In this document: piece after piece, positions 1 to 8,080 of the stretch
How the letters are laid out: each line of letters starts with the position of its first letter
Numbering within the stretch: the stretch's first letter is position 1
Assembly (NCBI GenBank): GCA_965242745.1
Contig: CBDETG010000058.1
Span: 1 to 45,059, forward strand
Direction of reading: 5' to 3'
Source of the DNA: JABAAI01 sp965242745
GTDB lineage: Bacteria > Spirochaetota > Leptospiria > Leptospirales > Leptonemataceae
Length of the DNA stretch: 45,059 bases
Translations under genes and position numbers: made by a program
Notes under the pieces: model-generated
Told to the model about the DNA's origin: nothing
The model's database searches: none
Seen by the model: the letters and a program-made list of their open reading frames with translations, nothing else

Positions 1-660
1 TACAGCTATGCTAACTACTCCCTCCTCATCAGAGGAATTTAATCTGCTTGTATCATCAAAATTCATATTGCTAATATCTCCTTTAAATAAAATACGGACG
101 TCCTTTCCATTTCTCCCTGTTGGTACTAATGCTATATGATTGAGCTTAAGATTGCGTTGTATCAAATCATAAGGCTCGTTATCAAATGTCCCAGGCGTGT
201 AATCTGGCTTCAGCTGATAGCCTAATGATAGCTCCTTAACCCCCGATTGAATGTCCTTGTTTGCATTCTCATCCCACACTCTAAGATTGCCATATAATTC
301 GCCAGTACTTTCCTTCTTAGTGACATCATATAGCACTCCGCTTATGCTGTTCTTAATCTGATTGCCTTTGAGAAGTCTACTCTCGGGATGCAATACTACA
401 AAAGGTCGTCCGTTGCAACTCTTTATGAAGTCTTGCTTAAGCAGTTCCTCCTTCGGCAAATACTCCCGTACTTCTATCTGCTTCGGCCTGCCTACTCTAT
501 CGGTAGCATTGTAGGTGTAATTCATGACACGCTCCCTGCCTATCTTGCAGACATAGGTTATTGTGCCATCTGAATTTATCCTACTTTGGCTTATCCCAGA
601 TATTGCTATACGACAATCGGGAGCTGCCTTTACCAAGCCTTGTTTACTAAGATTTGGCAT
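1..660 (-). CDS. DUF2213 prohead/scaffold protein, N-terminal part (runs off left edge)
   Basis: Open minus-strand frame from ATG at 660 to the window edge, 220 codons, no stop. A GGAG ribosome site lies 9 bases before the ATG. The protein has the DUF2213 pattern: a 'HPES' stretch, then 'KELSLGYQLKPDYTPG', 'EPYDLIQRNLKLNH' and 'ALVPTGRNG'. Members of this family sit between portal and capsid genes and act in prohead assembly, probably as protease and/or scaffold. The frame ends exactly on a codon at base 1. The missing C-terminal half matches the open frame at the right edge (44408-45059), so this is one gene cut by the arbitrary break of a circularly permuted genome. Confidence 0.85.
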   Translation of the reverse strand, partial: MPNLSKQGLVKAAPDCRIAISGISQSRINSDGTITYVCKIGRERVMNYTYNATDRVGRPKQIEVREYLPKEELLKQDFIKSCNGRPFVVLHPESRLLKGNQIKNSISGVLYDVTKKESTGELYGNLRVWDENANKDIQSGVKELSLGYQLKPDYTPGTFDNEPYDLIQRNLKLNHIALVPTGRNGKDVRILFKGDISNMNFDDTSRLNSSDEEGVVSIAV

Positions 661-681
661 AAGCTTTTGCTCCGTAAAAAC

Positions 682-718
682 ACACTGTCTTTTCTCCCTA
701 CGATTGTCAAGAAAAAAA
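682..718 (-). promoter_or_regulatory. Promoter-like box upstream of DUF2213 gene
   Basis: On the minus strand a T-run followed by CTTGACA (TTGACA at 710-705) stands about 45 bases before the DUF2213 start. The same ATTTTTTTCTTGACA box occurs at about 7004-7018 (minus) and 25363-25377 (plus). No good -10 hexamer is seen at 17 bases here, so it may be a weak or phage-specific promoter. Confidence 0.35.
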
Positions 719-744
719 ATATAGCATATCCTTTTTTTTTACGC

Positions 745-1113
745 TCACTTAACGACCGACAAAGTAGGGATATCTATACACTCATACTGGTCAGGCGTGC
801 CTAATGTCTTGCGCCTATGCAATACTGATTTGGAAGTACGGCCCAGCATCCTGCCTATCTCCCTATTTGACTTGCGATAGTATCTTAGCAATAGCAGGTC
901 TTCCTCCTTAGACCACCTGCGCTTTACATCCTTTGCTAATAGCTTCTCCTCTGACTCTAGCTCTGCTAAATCCTTTACGCCTTCTGTAAGCAGCTTTGAC
1001 AACTGAAACAGCTTTTGATATTCCCGCATATCTCTAAGCTGATTCTTCCTTATGCGATCTACCGCGCTTTGTAGCTCTTTTGCTGCCTCTTCTAAATACT
1101 CTAATCTTTTCAT
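745..1113 (-). CDS. Myb/SANT-like helix-turn-helix protein
   Basis: 122 residues. The N-terminal half is charged and likely coiled-coil. Residues about 65-105 ('RRWSKEEDLLLLRYYRKS' then 'REIGRMLGRTSKSVLHRR') look like one Myb/SANT DNA-binding repeat: a Trp-led first helix, then a recognition helix. The start overlaps the end of the portal gene by 4 bases (ATGA type), so the two are translationally coupled. Its slot between portal and prohead protein is often held by a head-morphogenesis gene in related phages, so its role here (packaging, regulation or DNA binding in the head) is open. Confidence 0.7.
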   Translation of the reverse strand: MKRLEYLEEAAKELQSAVDRIRKNQLRDMREYQKLFQLSKLLTEGVKDLAELESEEKLLAKDVKRRWSKEEDLLLLRYYRKSNREIGRMLGRTSKSVLHRRKTLGTPDQYECIDIPTLSVVK

Positions 1114-2819
1114 TGCTTATCCTTCGGAATGATGCTCTTCCCTATATTGCGTAAAGAACCAGCAAGTGCGCCCTCTGCATTCTGCTCCTCTGCTATCTCT
1201 TTACGAACTACCTCATACTCAGGTAAATCGGGATACAGCTTTGCCCTTGCCTCCGCCTTTGTCAATATGCCAGCTGCTACCTCCTCCCTTATCTTAGATG
1301 ACTTCTCAGATTGCGTCTTCTCCTGCTCGCCCGCGCTATCCACTACTAACGGATTGAATGTCACCTTTACTTTCACATCTGAGGGAAGCTTGTTTATGCT
1401 AGCAAGCTGACTACGAAACTTTGGCTCATGTAATAATATCGTTAGTATCTTCTGCATAAAAGGCTGCAGCTTAGGTACGATCTCCCTACCCTTGACTAAA
1501 TCACTATACGCATATCTATCTCTATCCGCAGAACTAATCTCACCTCTTGCAGAACCAGTAATCTGACTCTGCGGGATACCAAGCACAAAACTAATGTAGC
1601 GAAATATGAAATCTAAGGCTTCCCCTATGCCTGAAAAATTTACAGACAACTGCTCAGGCTTAAACACATCGGGCATAGCCATCGCTGACTTGCTAGACAT
1701 ATTGCGTGACATAATCCTTAGCTGCTCTTGTAGCTGCTCTGCGCTCCATATCCCTTCTTTTGCCCTCGCCTCAAATACAAGAATGAATATACTGTATTTG
1801 ATAAGCAGTACTGTAATAGACCATTGCGCCACTGATAATCCCTTCAAGCTTGTGACTAACCTGTCTAATATAGATAAGCCTCGCTGGTAATATATGTCAA
1901 TATCATTGACCATAAGAAAAAGATGTGAGGGATGTATCAATCTATCGCCAAGTAAAAACCATTCTATCTTGCCGTACTGCGTAGAATAGGGGTCTATGTT
2001 ATGAATGACATAGCTTATGCGGTCGTCTTGTACTACATTGAGCTGTATCAGTTTCTCTACGCTATCGAGGGAAATAGGTTGTGTCATGTATGACTCGTCA
2101 TTTCGTTTATCAGTTATGCCGTCTATGACAGGATATACGCCCACGCCTCTAGAAAAGAGATTGGAATACTTAATTCCCTGCTGATTGACTTGCTGAATGT
2201 TTAGGTCAAGCAAGCGTTCCTGCAAAGCTTCTTTTATGTTCTCTAGGGTTTGCTTATCGCTTTCCTTTTCGTATTCGCATATCAGCTCTATATTGTATCC
2301 TTCCCTTACGCTGTCTTCTGCGATAGTTTCTATGATACGAGCTACTCCGTCAAGCGTACGAAAGAGATGCCTTGCGTAATGAGAAGAATAGTAGACGTCG
2401 ATAGTATCTAGGGAATGTACGGGGTCTCTGTTTTGCATTCCTATGCCGTGCATTTCGGAGTATATGCTATTGAGTCTGTGCTGCGTAGCTCCCTGCTTGT
2501 AGACATATTCTAGCTTATCGCTATTCAGTCGTATTTGATTATGAAGTATATCATTGCTTACGCCTGTCCCCATTTGTCGTATAAATTGCAGTCTATTTTC
2601 TACACGCTGCTGGTCGTAGTATGCGTCAGTGCTATCCTTGTACTTTGTAATATCCCGTCCCAGCTGGTCTAGCTCTTGTCTGTTTTTAGCAGGGTCTAGG
2701 ATGTCTGCCATAAACTTAGAGGCTTGCTCACCGCTGGAGGCGTCAGGCCGTAGGGGGCGTGCGCTTTTGTCTTTTTGCCATCGTAGCAAAGTGTCTATGA
2801 TAGATTTGATAGATTTCAT
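1110..2819 (-). CDS. Portal protein (DUF1073-like)
   Basis: 569 residues, a normal length for a portal. Forms the dodecameric ring at one head vertex through which DNA is packaged. The stretch 'RTLDGVARIIETIAEDSV' at about 154-171 followed by 'REGYNIEL' is typical of the DUF1073/Mu-type portal N-terminus. The middle has 'GIPQSQITGSARGEISS', the region where this family has a conserved loop. AAGGAT precedes the ATG. It lies directly downstream of the large terminase (4-base gap), the standard order TerS-TerL-portal. Confidence 0.85.
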   Translation of the reverse strand: MKSIKSIIDTLLRWQKDKSARPLRPDASSGEQASKFMADILDPAKNRQELDQLGRDITKYKDSTDAYYDQQRVENRLQFIRQMGTGVSNDILHNQIRLNSDKLEYVYKQGATQHRLNSIYSEMHGIGMQNRDPVHSLDTIDVYYSSHYARHLFRTLDGVARIIETIAEDSVREGYNIELICEYEKESDKQTLENIKEALQERLLDLNIQQVNQQGIKYSNLFSRGVGVYPVIDGITDKRNDESYMTQPISLDSVEKLIQLNVVQDDRISYVIHNIDPYSTQYGKIEWFLLGDRLIHPSHLFLMVNDIDIYYQRGLSILDRLVTSLKGLSVAQWSITVLLIKYSIFILVFEARAKEGIWSAEQLQEQLRIMSRNMSSKSAMAMPDVFKPEQLSVNFSGIGEALDFIFRYISFVLGIPQSQITGSARGEISSADRDRYAYSDLVKGREIVPKLQPFMQKILTILLHEPKFRSQLASINKLPSDVKVKVTFNPLVVDSAGEQEKTQSEKSSKIREEVAAGILTKAEARAKLYPDLPEYEVVRKEIAEEQNAEGALAGSLRNIGKSIIPKDKQ

Positions 2820-2823
2820 ATCC

Positions 2824-4071
2824 TTATCTTAGACTAGCGGTGAGTTTGTAGATATCCCCGTAGTCCATAAGAGCTTCCCATTGGTCTGTATAGATAGCAG
2901 CTCGTATAGCGTCCATGGCATGGTCGTTGCTTTTGATAGGTTCGTCTTCTCTGCCTTCTTCGGTGCGCCATTGGTATGTATCAAATTCCCGCAATGTCTT
3001 AGTGCATTGAGGCGAGCAGAAAAACAACCTATTTTGTATAAGCGTATTCATAATATATATGCCATCGAATACGCTACCTTTTTCCTTGTTTTGCGGGTAG
3101 GCGGGGATGCCTTCTTGCTCTAAGTAGTCAATCAGTCTTGGGTCTTCGCTATCGCAGTAAAAGGTATTGACATTGTATTTTTCCCTGAAGTCTTTACAGG
3201 CGCGTGCGAGCTCATCTGCTTTGACACGCCTTGCGTAAAATTCATCTATGACATAATAAGCAGGTCTCCCCATAATCTTTTGTTTGTCAATCACGATTAT
3301 GGCGGTAGGATGATTCCAGCCAAAGTCAACGCCTGCGATTACGCTGCTAAGTTGGGGATATGCTGGTGCTACACGCTGCTCAGGAGGCAAAGAGAATACT
3401 AAGCCTGACAAGTCACCCCAGCCTCCCTCCACCATGATACGATAGCGTTCGGGCTCGGTCTGCTTCATGCTAACCCAGTCTTCTATGTATTCGTCTGGCA
3501 GAAAGGGATTCTCATACAAGCGCAAGAAGTGAGTAGAAAACTTTTTATCAGTGCTTATGATAAACTTCTTATAGACCCAATGGCTATAAGTGCCGGGGTT
3601 TGTAGTAGCCCATATCTGTAAGGGCTGATTGCGCTGTCTTATGTTTCCCCGCATCCTTGTAAATATCTCTTCTTTCACCTCTGTTAGTTCGTCAAAGTAT
3701 ACGCCACCCATCGTCACTCCCTTAAACTTGTATTCCTGATCTGCCGAACGAAATATGATACGGGAGCCGTTATGAAAATATGCTTCTAGGTTTGCATTGT
3801 CTACGCTTGCTACAAATCTATCGTCTGCAAGCTCTAAGAATTCGCGCATCAGTGTCTGCCGTACTTGATTGTAAGTAGGGGCAAAAGCATATAGTATGAT
3901 TTTCGGATGATTCGCAGCCTTTATGTAGAGCTTCACTATGCCTGCAAAACTCTTGCCACTCCCTACGCCACCGCTTGCTAATACAAAGCGACTCTCATCT
4001 AATACATAATCTAGCTGTGAGGGATATAGCTGAATGTTCTTAGTGTAAATTTGTTTCTTAAGACGAGGCAT
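2824..4071 (-). CDS. terL: Terminase large subunit (packaging ATPase/nuclease)
   Basis: 415 residues. ATPase part: Walker A 'SGGVGSGKS' at about 33-41 and Walker B 'GGVYFDELTEV' at about 122-132. RNase H-like nuclease part: 'GVDFGWNHPTAIIVID' near 245, 'YCDSEDPRLIDYLEQEG' near 315, and the late acidic motif 'NDHAMDAIRAA' near 387. All the catalytic motifs expected of a terminase motor are present. It cuts and pumps phage DNA into the prohead at the portal, whose gene follows 4 bases later. Confidence 0.95.
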   Translation of the reverse strand: MPRLKKQIYTKNIQLYPSQLDYVLDESRFVLASGGVGSGKSFAGIVKLYIKAANHPKIILYAFAPTYNQVRQTLMREFLELADDRFVASVDNANLEAYFHNGSRIIFRSADQEYKFKGVTMGGVYFDELTEVKEEIFTRMRGNIRQRNQPLQIWATTNPGTYSHWVYKKFIISTDKKFSTHFLRLYENPFLPDEYIEDWVSMKQTEPERYRIMVEGGWGDLSGLVFSLPPEQRVAPAYPQLSSVIAGVDFGWNHPTAIIVIDKQKIMGRPAYYVIDEFYARRVKADELARACKDFREKYNVNTFYCDSEDPRLIDYLEQEGIPAYPQNKEKGSVFDGIYIMNTLIQNRLFFCSPQCTKTLREFDTYQWRTEEGREDEPIKSNDHAMDAIRAAIYTDQWEALMDYGDIYKLTASLR

Positions 4072-4074
4072 ACT

Positions 4075-5055
4075 CTATGCAAATATAAATCCTATCGGCT
4101 TGTCCTTTGGCTTATCCCCACTCTCTTGCTGCTCCGACTCTGTATGTATGCGCTTACGACCGGGCGTCCCCGATAAACCAGCACGCTTCCTGCGCTCATA
4201 ATCATCACGTATCTTTTGACCGGCCTCAGGATTGCGGGCCTGCCACGAACGCTGATGAGCTGCATTGATATCCCGCTTCCGCTGCGCCTCCGCTTCCAAA
4301 TCTGATACCTTCGACTCTATGCTGTTTATATGACGCAAAGTACGCTCATCCTTTTTGCTTAATCCCTGCTTCCCTTTCTTCAACATCTCCTCATGTATTG
4401 GCAATGTCACACCAGGGGGAGGTACTTTGCTCTTGCTCTTCACGCCAGCAGGACGCACCACTTCTATCTGCAATCGAGCAGACTCCTCTACAGGCTTGTC
4501 CTTTACATTCAAACCCAATGTGTCGGGACGTAAACGACTAGCTAACTGCGCAAGCAAGCGAGCATCACCTACGCCAGCACGCTTCTTCCCCTCATTGTAA
4601 TCCTGCCATATCGAACGAATTATAGCTGACTCATACAACGCCATCGCCTGACCTACCTCACGACGCAAACGAGCGCCCCCCTTCGCAGCTGCCGTCCATA
4701 ATTGCCAAGAATCCAAATCTATGCAAAACAACTTCAACGTCACAGATAAGGGAGTACCAGCTCTTAGCTCTTCTAAAAATAAATCATATATCCGTTCATG
4801 AAGTAATGCTATAAGAGATAATCCTTGCTGCAACCCCAATCCATCTATCACGCTAAGTATGAATTCTGCTTTGCCTATCTCCCTATTATCATACCTAGAC
4901 CTTAATGACCTTATGCAAGCATCCGAATTCGCATTTACTCGATTCGCACCAGGCTCCTTATAAGTCACCCGCCCAGACAAACCCGCTGCCTGACTCTCAG
5001 ACACAATACCACCCCCAGCCTTCACCCTGCTTTTACGAGCTGTTGTTTTTTTCAT
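4075..5055 (-). CDS. Probable terminase small subunit
   Basis: 326 residues, placed immediately before terL with a 3-base gap. The middle (about 95-160) is helical and includes 'VTLKLFCIDLDSWQLWTAAA', which resembles the DNA-binding helices of small terminases. The C-terminal third is rich in Lys/Arg/Glu and low in complexity. The protein is longer than most TerS proteins. The call rests mainly on position plus this helical core; it could instead be a larger DNA-binding packaging protein. Confidence 0.6.
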   Translation of the reverse strand: MKKTTARKSRVKAGGGIVSESQAAGLSGRVTYKEPGANRVNANSDACIRSLRSRYDNREIGKAEFILSVIDGLGLQQGLSLIALLHERIYDLFLEELRAGTPLSVTLKLFCIDLDSWQLWTAAAKGGARLRREVGQAMALYESAIIRSIWQDYNEGKKRAGVGDARLLAQLASRLRPDTLGLNVKDKPVEESARLQIEVVRPAGVKSKSKVPPPGVTLPIHEEMLKKGKQGLSKKDERTLRHINSIESKVSDLEAEAQRKRDINAAHQRSWQARNPEAGQKIRDDYERRKRAGLSGTPGRKRIHTESEQQESGDKPKDKPIGFIFA

Positions 5056-5058
5056 TCC

Positions 5059-5844
5059 CTAATCCTGCGCTGTATCAGTTTCGCTTGCTATGCTTTTTTC
5101 TAAAGCCTGAAAAGCAGCTATAAATTTATCTATGACGATGACCTTTTCCTGCTCATGCAGTCCGAGCTGAGTAGCAAAGAGTCGTTTTTCAATGTTGTTG
5201 GGGAAGACTAAAGATAGGACGAAGTCTTTATCTTCGATAGAGCCTGAGATACCGAGTGCTTTATCAGCTTTAGCATTTTCTCGGATTTCTCGTTTCACGT
5301 TTTGCATGACGGCTTGTTTTTCAGGAGTGAGCTGTGTTGTCTTATGCAGCGTGTTTTGCATTTCCCGTATATCGTTGTCGATGTGATTGTCGCTGTTATC
5401 AAAAGAGACGTCAGCTTCGATAGAGATGCGGTCAATGTCGATAGAGGAGAAGCCTAAGTCTTGGAGTTCTGCTTCATGCGCTATTCCGATATCGTCAAGC
5501 ATAGAGTAGACGGCTTTATAGTCGAAGTCACCTTGTAAAGACTGCTGGTTCATAAGGACATTGATACGCCTTTCGTCAGCTTCATTGACTTGAATGTAGA
5601 CGACGGGGATATCGTAGTCTTCTTTTTGTTTATGGATAGAGTCGAGTATAGCGAGTCGTTGGTGTCCTGAGATAAGATGTCCTGTATTTTGATTTACGAT
5701 AAAGGGTTGTAGCAGGCCGTAGGTTTTCAGTGATTTTTTGAGTTTTCGTTTGGCGTCATCTGTAATAGTGCGAGGATTGTATCCCGCCATAGTGACAGCA
5801 TGACGCTTGACACTTATGCTATTATGCAATTGCCCATCGTCCAT
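5059..5844 (-). CDS. ParB/Srx-domain protein
   Basis: 261 residues. The N-terminal domain carries the ParB/sulfiredoxin pattern: 'YNPRTI' at about 22-27, a 'LKKSLKTYGLLQPFIVN' helix-strand, and 'GHLISGHQRLAIL' at about 55-67 holding the GHQR motif. The remainder (to 261) is helical and acidic. ParB-fold proteins in phages can be nucleases, CTP switches or adaptors for modification enzymes. The start overlaps the end of the PP-loop gene by 23 bases, so the pair is co-expressed. A later Met (residue 19) is a possible alternative start. Confidence 0.8.
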   Translation of the reverse strand: MDDGQLHNSISVKRHAVTMAGYNPRTITDDAKRKLKKSLKTYGLLQPFIVNQNTGHLISGHQRLAILDSIHKQKEDYDIPVVYIQVNEADERRINVLMNQQSLQGDFDYKAVYSMLDDIGIAHEAELQDLGFSSIDIDRISIEADVSFDNSDNHIDNDIREMQNTLHKTTQLTPEKQAVMQNVKREIRENAKADKALGISGSIEDKDFVLSLVFPNNIEKRLFATQLGLHEQEKVIVIDKFIAAFQALEKSIASETDTAQD

Positions 5845-6514
5845 AATAATTGTCTCGTTCGAGCATAGCTTCTAAGAGGGGGAATTGGGAGAGTGCTTTT
5901 GCGTAGTCGCGTGGGTAGTTATTTTTGAGCCATAAGAGAGAGTCCACATCGCCGAATGAGATAATGTCTCGCATGCCGTGTCGATTTTCGGGGCATAGAT
6001 AGATGTTGCGGCTTTGGATATATTGATTTTTATCTTGCATAGACCAGTCCATAAGCGGATAGATACGGCGTGCTTTATGGTCAATGCCTCCCGTGTTATT
6101 GAGTAGTCCGCGTCTTCCTAAGCTTTCAGATTTACGATGCCCATAAAAGATATAGTCGACATTGTATTTTGCTCTCACGAAAGCCTCATCGTCCTTCCAT
6201 GCTTCTTTTCTGCCTTTCGTTTGGATAGGTTTTGCAGTGAGCGCAGAATTGCGTTTTGCATTTCGTAGGTTATAGCTAGGGATTTGTTCGATGCGACAGC
6301 CGTAGGTTTTTTCACACAGGCGCAGGAATTGGTTTTTGTATTCCAGGTCTTTTAAGAAGTAAGTAAAGATACAAAGCAAGTCTCGGAAGCCGACATAACG
6401 CAGGAGGTCCAGCATAGCCATGCTGTCACTCCCGCTGCTAAAGAAAAGACAGGCCTTATCACCTAGAAGCTCACGCGCCTTGTAGGCAACTCGATACTTC
6501 AAGGGGATGGACAT
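5822..6514 (-). CDS. PAPS reductase-like PP-loop protein
   Basis: 230 residues of the adenine nucleotide alpha-hydrolase fold. The PP-loop 'FFSSGSDSMAML' at about 24-35 fits the SGGxDS ATP-binding motif of PAPS reductases and DndC-type enzymes. 'DYIFYGHRKSESLGRRG' near 120 is the second conserved block, and 'RRIYPLMDWSMQDKNQYI' near 150 the third (a PLxDW motif). Substrate unknown; such phage proteins are often annotated PAPS reductase but probably modify a nucleotide or protein. It is paired by overlap with a ParB-like gene, as in the known IbrA/IbrB pairs. Confidence 0.8.
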   Translation of the reverse strand: MSIPLKYRVAYKARELLGDKACLFFSSGSDSMAMLDLLRYVGFRDLLCIFTYFLKDLEYKNQFLRLCEKTYGCRIEQIPSYNLRNAKRNSALTAKPIQTKGRKEAWKDDEAFVRAKYNVDYIFYGHRKSESLGRRGLLNNTGGIDHKARRIYPLMDWSMQDKNQYIQSRNIYLCPENRHGMRDIISFGDVDSLLWLKNNYPRDYAKALSQFPLLEAMLERDNYYGRWAIA

Positions 6515-6517
6515 GCG

Positions 6518-6952
6518 CTAGCCTCCTCGCGCTGCGGCTCTTCTGAAGATTCCCCGAATGCTGCGCTTTTGCGTTGCTATAGATTTTTTTGCGGAAGAAC
6601 CCTTTGGCCTTGTAGCCGTCGATAGAGGCGATATATCCGGACGTTTTTTCAGACCGGCTGCTCGCTCTTTTTTAGCAGAGGTAAATCCGACGCTTGAGTA
6701 CAGACCTGCTTTCTCTCTGCGTTTTCTTTCCCATGCTGTTTGCTTTCTTAAAAGATTCCCGCCGATTGTAGCAAGCCCGCCAAGTTTGCCTGAGGCGACT
6801 TGCCTATTCCCTGCAGCCGTGACTCGTCTTGCAGCGCTGCGACCACGTTTCGTAGATTGGATTCTCTTAAGCTGCTTTGCTCGCTGCGCTTGCGTTTTGA
6901 ATCGACTGCCAGCTACAATTCTATAGTTTCTGCCTTTCTTATCATCTGCCAT
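6518..6952 (-). CDS. Small very basic protein
   Basis: 144 residues when started at the ATG at 6952, which has a strong AGGAGGAT ribosome site; a longer frame from 6982 lacks one. It is rich in Lys, Arg, Ser and Ala throughout, with no acidic cluster and no recognisable fold, so it probably binds DNA or RNA. It is the first gene of the terminase-head operon, directly after the promoter at 6981-7009. No family recognised. Confidence 0.7.
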   Translation of the reverse strand: MADDKKGRNYRIVAGSRFKTQAQRAKQLKRIQSTKRGRSAARRVTAAGNRQVASGKLGGLATIGGNLLRKQTAWERKRREKAGLYSSVGFTSAKKERAAGLKKRPDISPLSTATRPKGSSAKKSIATQKRSIRGIFRRAAARGG

Positions 6953-6980
6953 ATTGCTATCCTCCTGTTTGGATAAGAGC

Positions 6981-7009
6981 AATACAATAGATAGTCAGAG
7001 AAATGTCAA
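6981..7009 (-). promoter_or_regulatory. Probable promoter of the head/packaging operon
   Basis: On the minus strand TTGACA (7009-7004), a 17-base spacer, then TGTATT (6986-6981), a good sigma-70-type layout. The -35 is preceded by a T-run as in two other promoter-like sites of this genome. The start of transcription would fall near 6974, just before the ribosome site of the gene starting at 6952. Confidence 0.6.
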
Positions 7010-7019
7010 GAAAAAAATT

Positions 7020-7188
7020 AAGGATTCAACTTCCCTACAAAAGAGGGGAAGTCAGACCAATTCATAAGCGAACAAGAAGCTGTCAAGGATTCAACTTCCC
7101 TACAAAAGAGGGGAAGTCAGACCAATTCATAAGCGAACAAGAAGCTGTCAAGGATTCAACTTCCCTACAAAAGAGGGGAAGTCAGACC
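7020..7188. CRISPR. CRISPR-like mini-array: 3 repeats of 39 bp, 2 identical 26-bp spacers
   Basis: Three perfect 39-base repeats start at 7020, 7085 and 7150 (period 65). Each holds an inverted repeat ACTTCCC/GGGAAGT with a 10-base loop, like a palindromic CRISPR repeat; read on the minus strand it ends with GTTGAATCC, close to the usual GTTGAAAC-type end. The two 26-base spacers are identical, which is unlike a normal array and suggests tandem duplication of one repeat-spacer unit. No cas genes are present. Alternatives are a plain tandem repeat of an RNA hairpin, a phage RNA anti-CRISPR mimic, or a TnpB guide-RNA-like locus, since a TnpB fragment ends inside repeat 3. Confidence 0.45.
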
Positions 7189-7352
7189 CCAAGCGTATAT
7201 GGGCTTAGATTAGGCAAGCCCCCCTCTGCGTAGAAGACCTCTTCCATGTTTTCTTCTAGCGTCTCATTCCAGACGAAGCGGGCAGCGCGCATTATGTCTA
7301 TAAGCGTCTGCGCTCTTGCAGGGCTTCCCACCTGCAATCTATATCGGATCAT
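7182..7352 (-). pseudogene. tnpB: TnpB (IS200/IS605 OrfB) N-terminal fragment
   Basis: From the ATG at 7352 the protein is 56 residues and begins 'MIRYRLQVGSPARAQTLIDI', followed by 'RFVWNETLEENMEEV' and 'LPNLSPYTLG'. This matches the first ~60 residues of TnpB/OrfB nucleases (YRLYPT..., RFVYNxxL..., LSYYxLS). The RuvC domain and zinc ribbon are absent: the frame stops inside the third repeat of the mini-array. It is therefore a 3'-truncated remnant, or a small protein derived from one. A start at 7385 would overlap the ASCH gene. Confidence 0.6.
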
Positions 7353-7366
7353 TCTACGCTCTTCAA

Positions 7367-8059
7367 TTAGGTTTGTAGATTCCATAAGCCCAGCTTGCCT
7401 TTCATTGCAGTAGGCCTTAAGAACAATCGAATGTTATTGATAGACCAGTAGTAGCCGTCTTTACTATCAGCCCATAAGCTGTCGGAAGTCTTTTTGCAAG
7501 CCGTGACATCAAATACGCCGGCTATGCAACCGGCTATCATCTTGACACTGCCTTTGTCTTCACTGACATCAAAATATGTCTCAGGGAAAAACCTGAGACG
7601 CATAAAGTATTGCAGCGCATCATAAGCATAAGGTCTATTCGCTTGAATCTCTTTATCCGTAAGCTTCATTTTCTTTAAGACTGCCTGAGCTATGCGCTCT
7701 TCATGTTCCTTGTTAAGTATCTCTACGCCTGAGTCTTCGTCTCGTATATACAAACCCTCAGTCTCTGCTTCCATTTTTTCGATAACAAAGTCCAGCGCAT
7801 CGCTGTAAAGGTCTTCATGATTGACAACTTCCTCTGCTATATCCTGAGGTAAAACCTCTACTAAACTATCCACATCAAAAGTCCTGCCTGAGATATGCAA
7901 TAGCATAGTCCCCAGCTTGTCTTCGTTGATCTTCCAGTTTCTATTTTCTATGTCTTTCATTCCGAAGAGTATTGCATACGCATTCTTGTCTTTTACGGAC
8001 AAGACAGGCAGACTGCGAAACTCCTTTGGAATATGTTTATATTGTTTCATATATGACAT
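7367..8059 (-). CDS. ASCH/PUA-like domain protein
   Basis: 230 residues from ATG 8059 (ATG 8050 is also possible; no clear ribosome site). The ASCH pattern is visible: 'AYAILFGMKDIENRNWK' near 28-44, 'GTMLLHISGRTFD' near 50, and the far C-terminal block 'IAGCIAGVFDVTACKK' with 'YYWSINNIRLF' and 'KGKLGLWNLQT'. Between them is a helical insert of roughly 100 residues. ASCH domains bind RNA or modified nucleosides; some members are ribonucleases or amidohydrolases. It is the last intact gene of the replication operon. Confidence 0.75.
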   Translation of the reverse strand: MSYMKQYKHIPKEFRSLPVLSVKDKNAYAILFGMKDIENRNWKINEDKLGTMLLHISGRTFDVDSLVEVLPQDIAEEVVNHEDLYSDALDFVIEKMEAETEGLYIRDEDSGVEILNKEHEERIAQAVLKKMKLTDKEIQANRPYAYDALQYFMRLRFFPETYFDVSEDKGSVKMIAGCIAGVFDVTACKKTSDSLWADSKDGYYWSINNIRLFLRPTAMKGKLGLWNLQT

Positions 8060-8080
8060 AACGGCAGAAACCAAAATAAC

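Noticed and set aside
1129..1410. Plus-strand frames within the terminase, portal and tail genes
   Set aside because: They are shadows of well-supported minus-strand genes, without ribosome sites or recognisable domains.
7003..7233. Plus-strand open frame of 76 codons across the mini-array
   Set aside because: The 65-base period is not a multiple of three, so the three repeats are read in different frames; the frame is open by chance.
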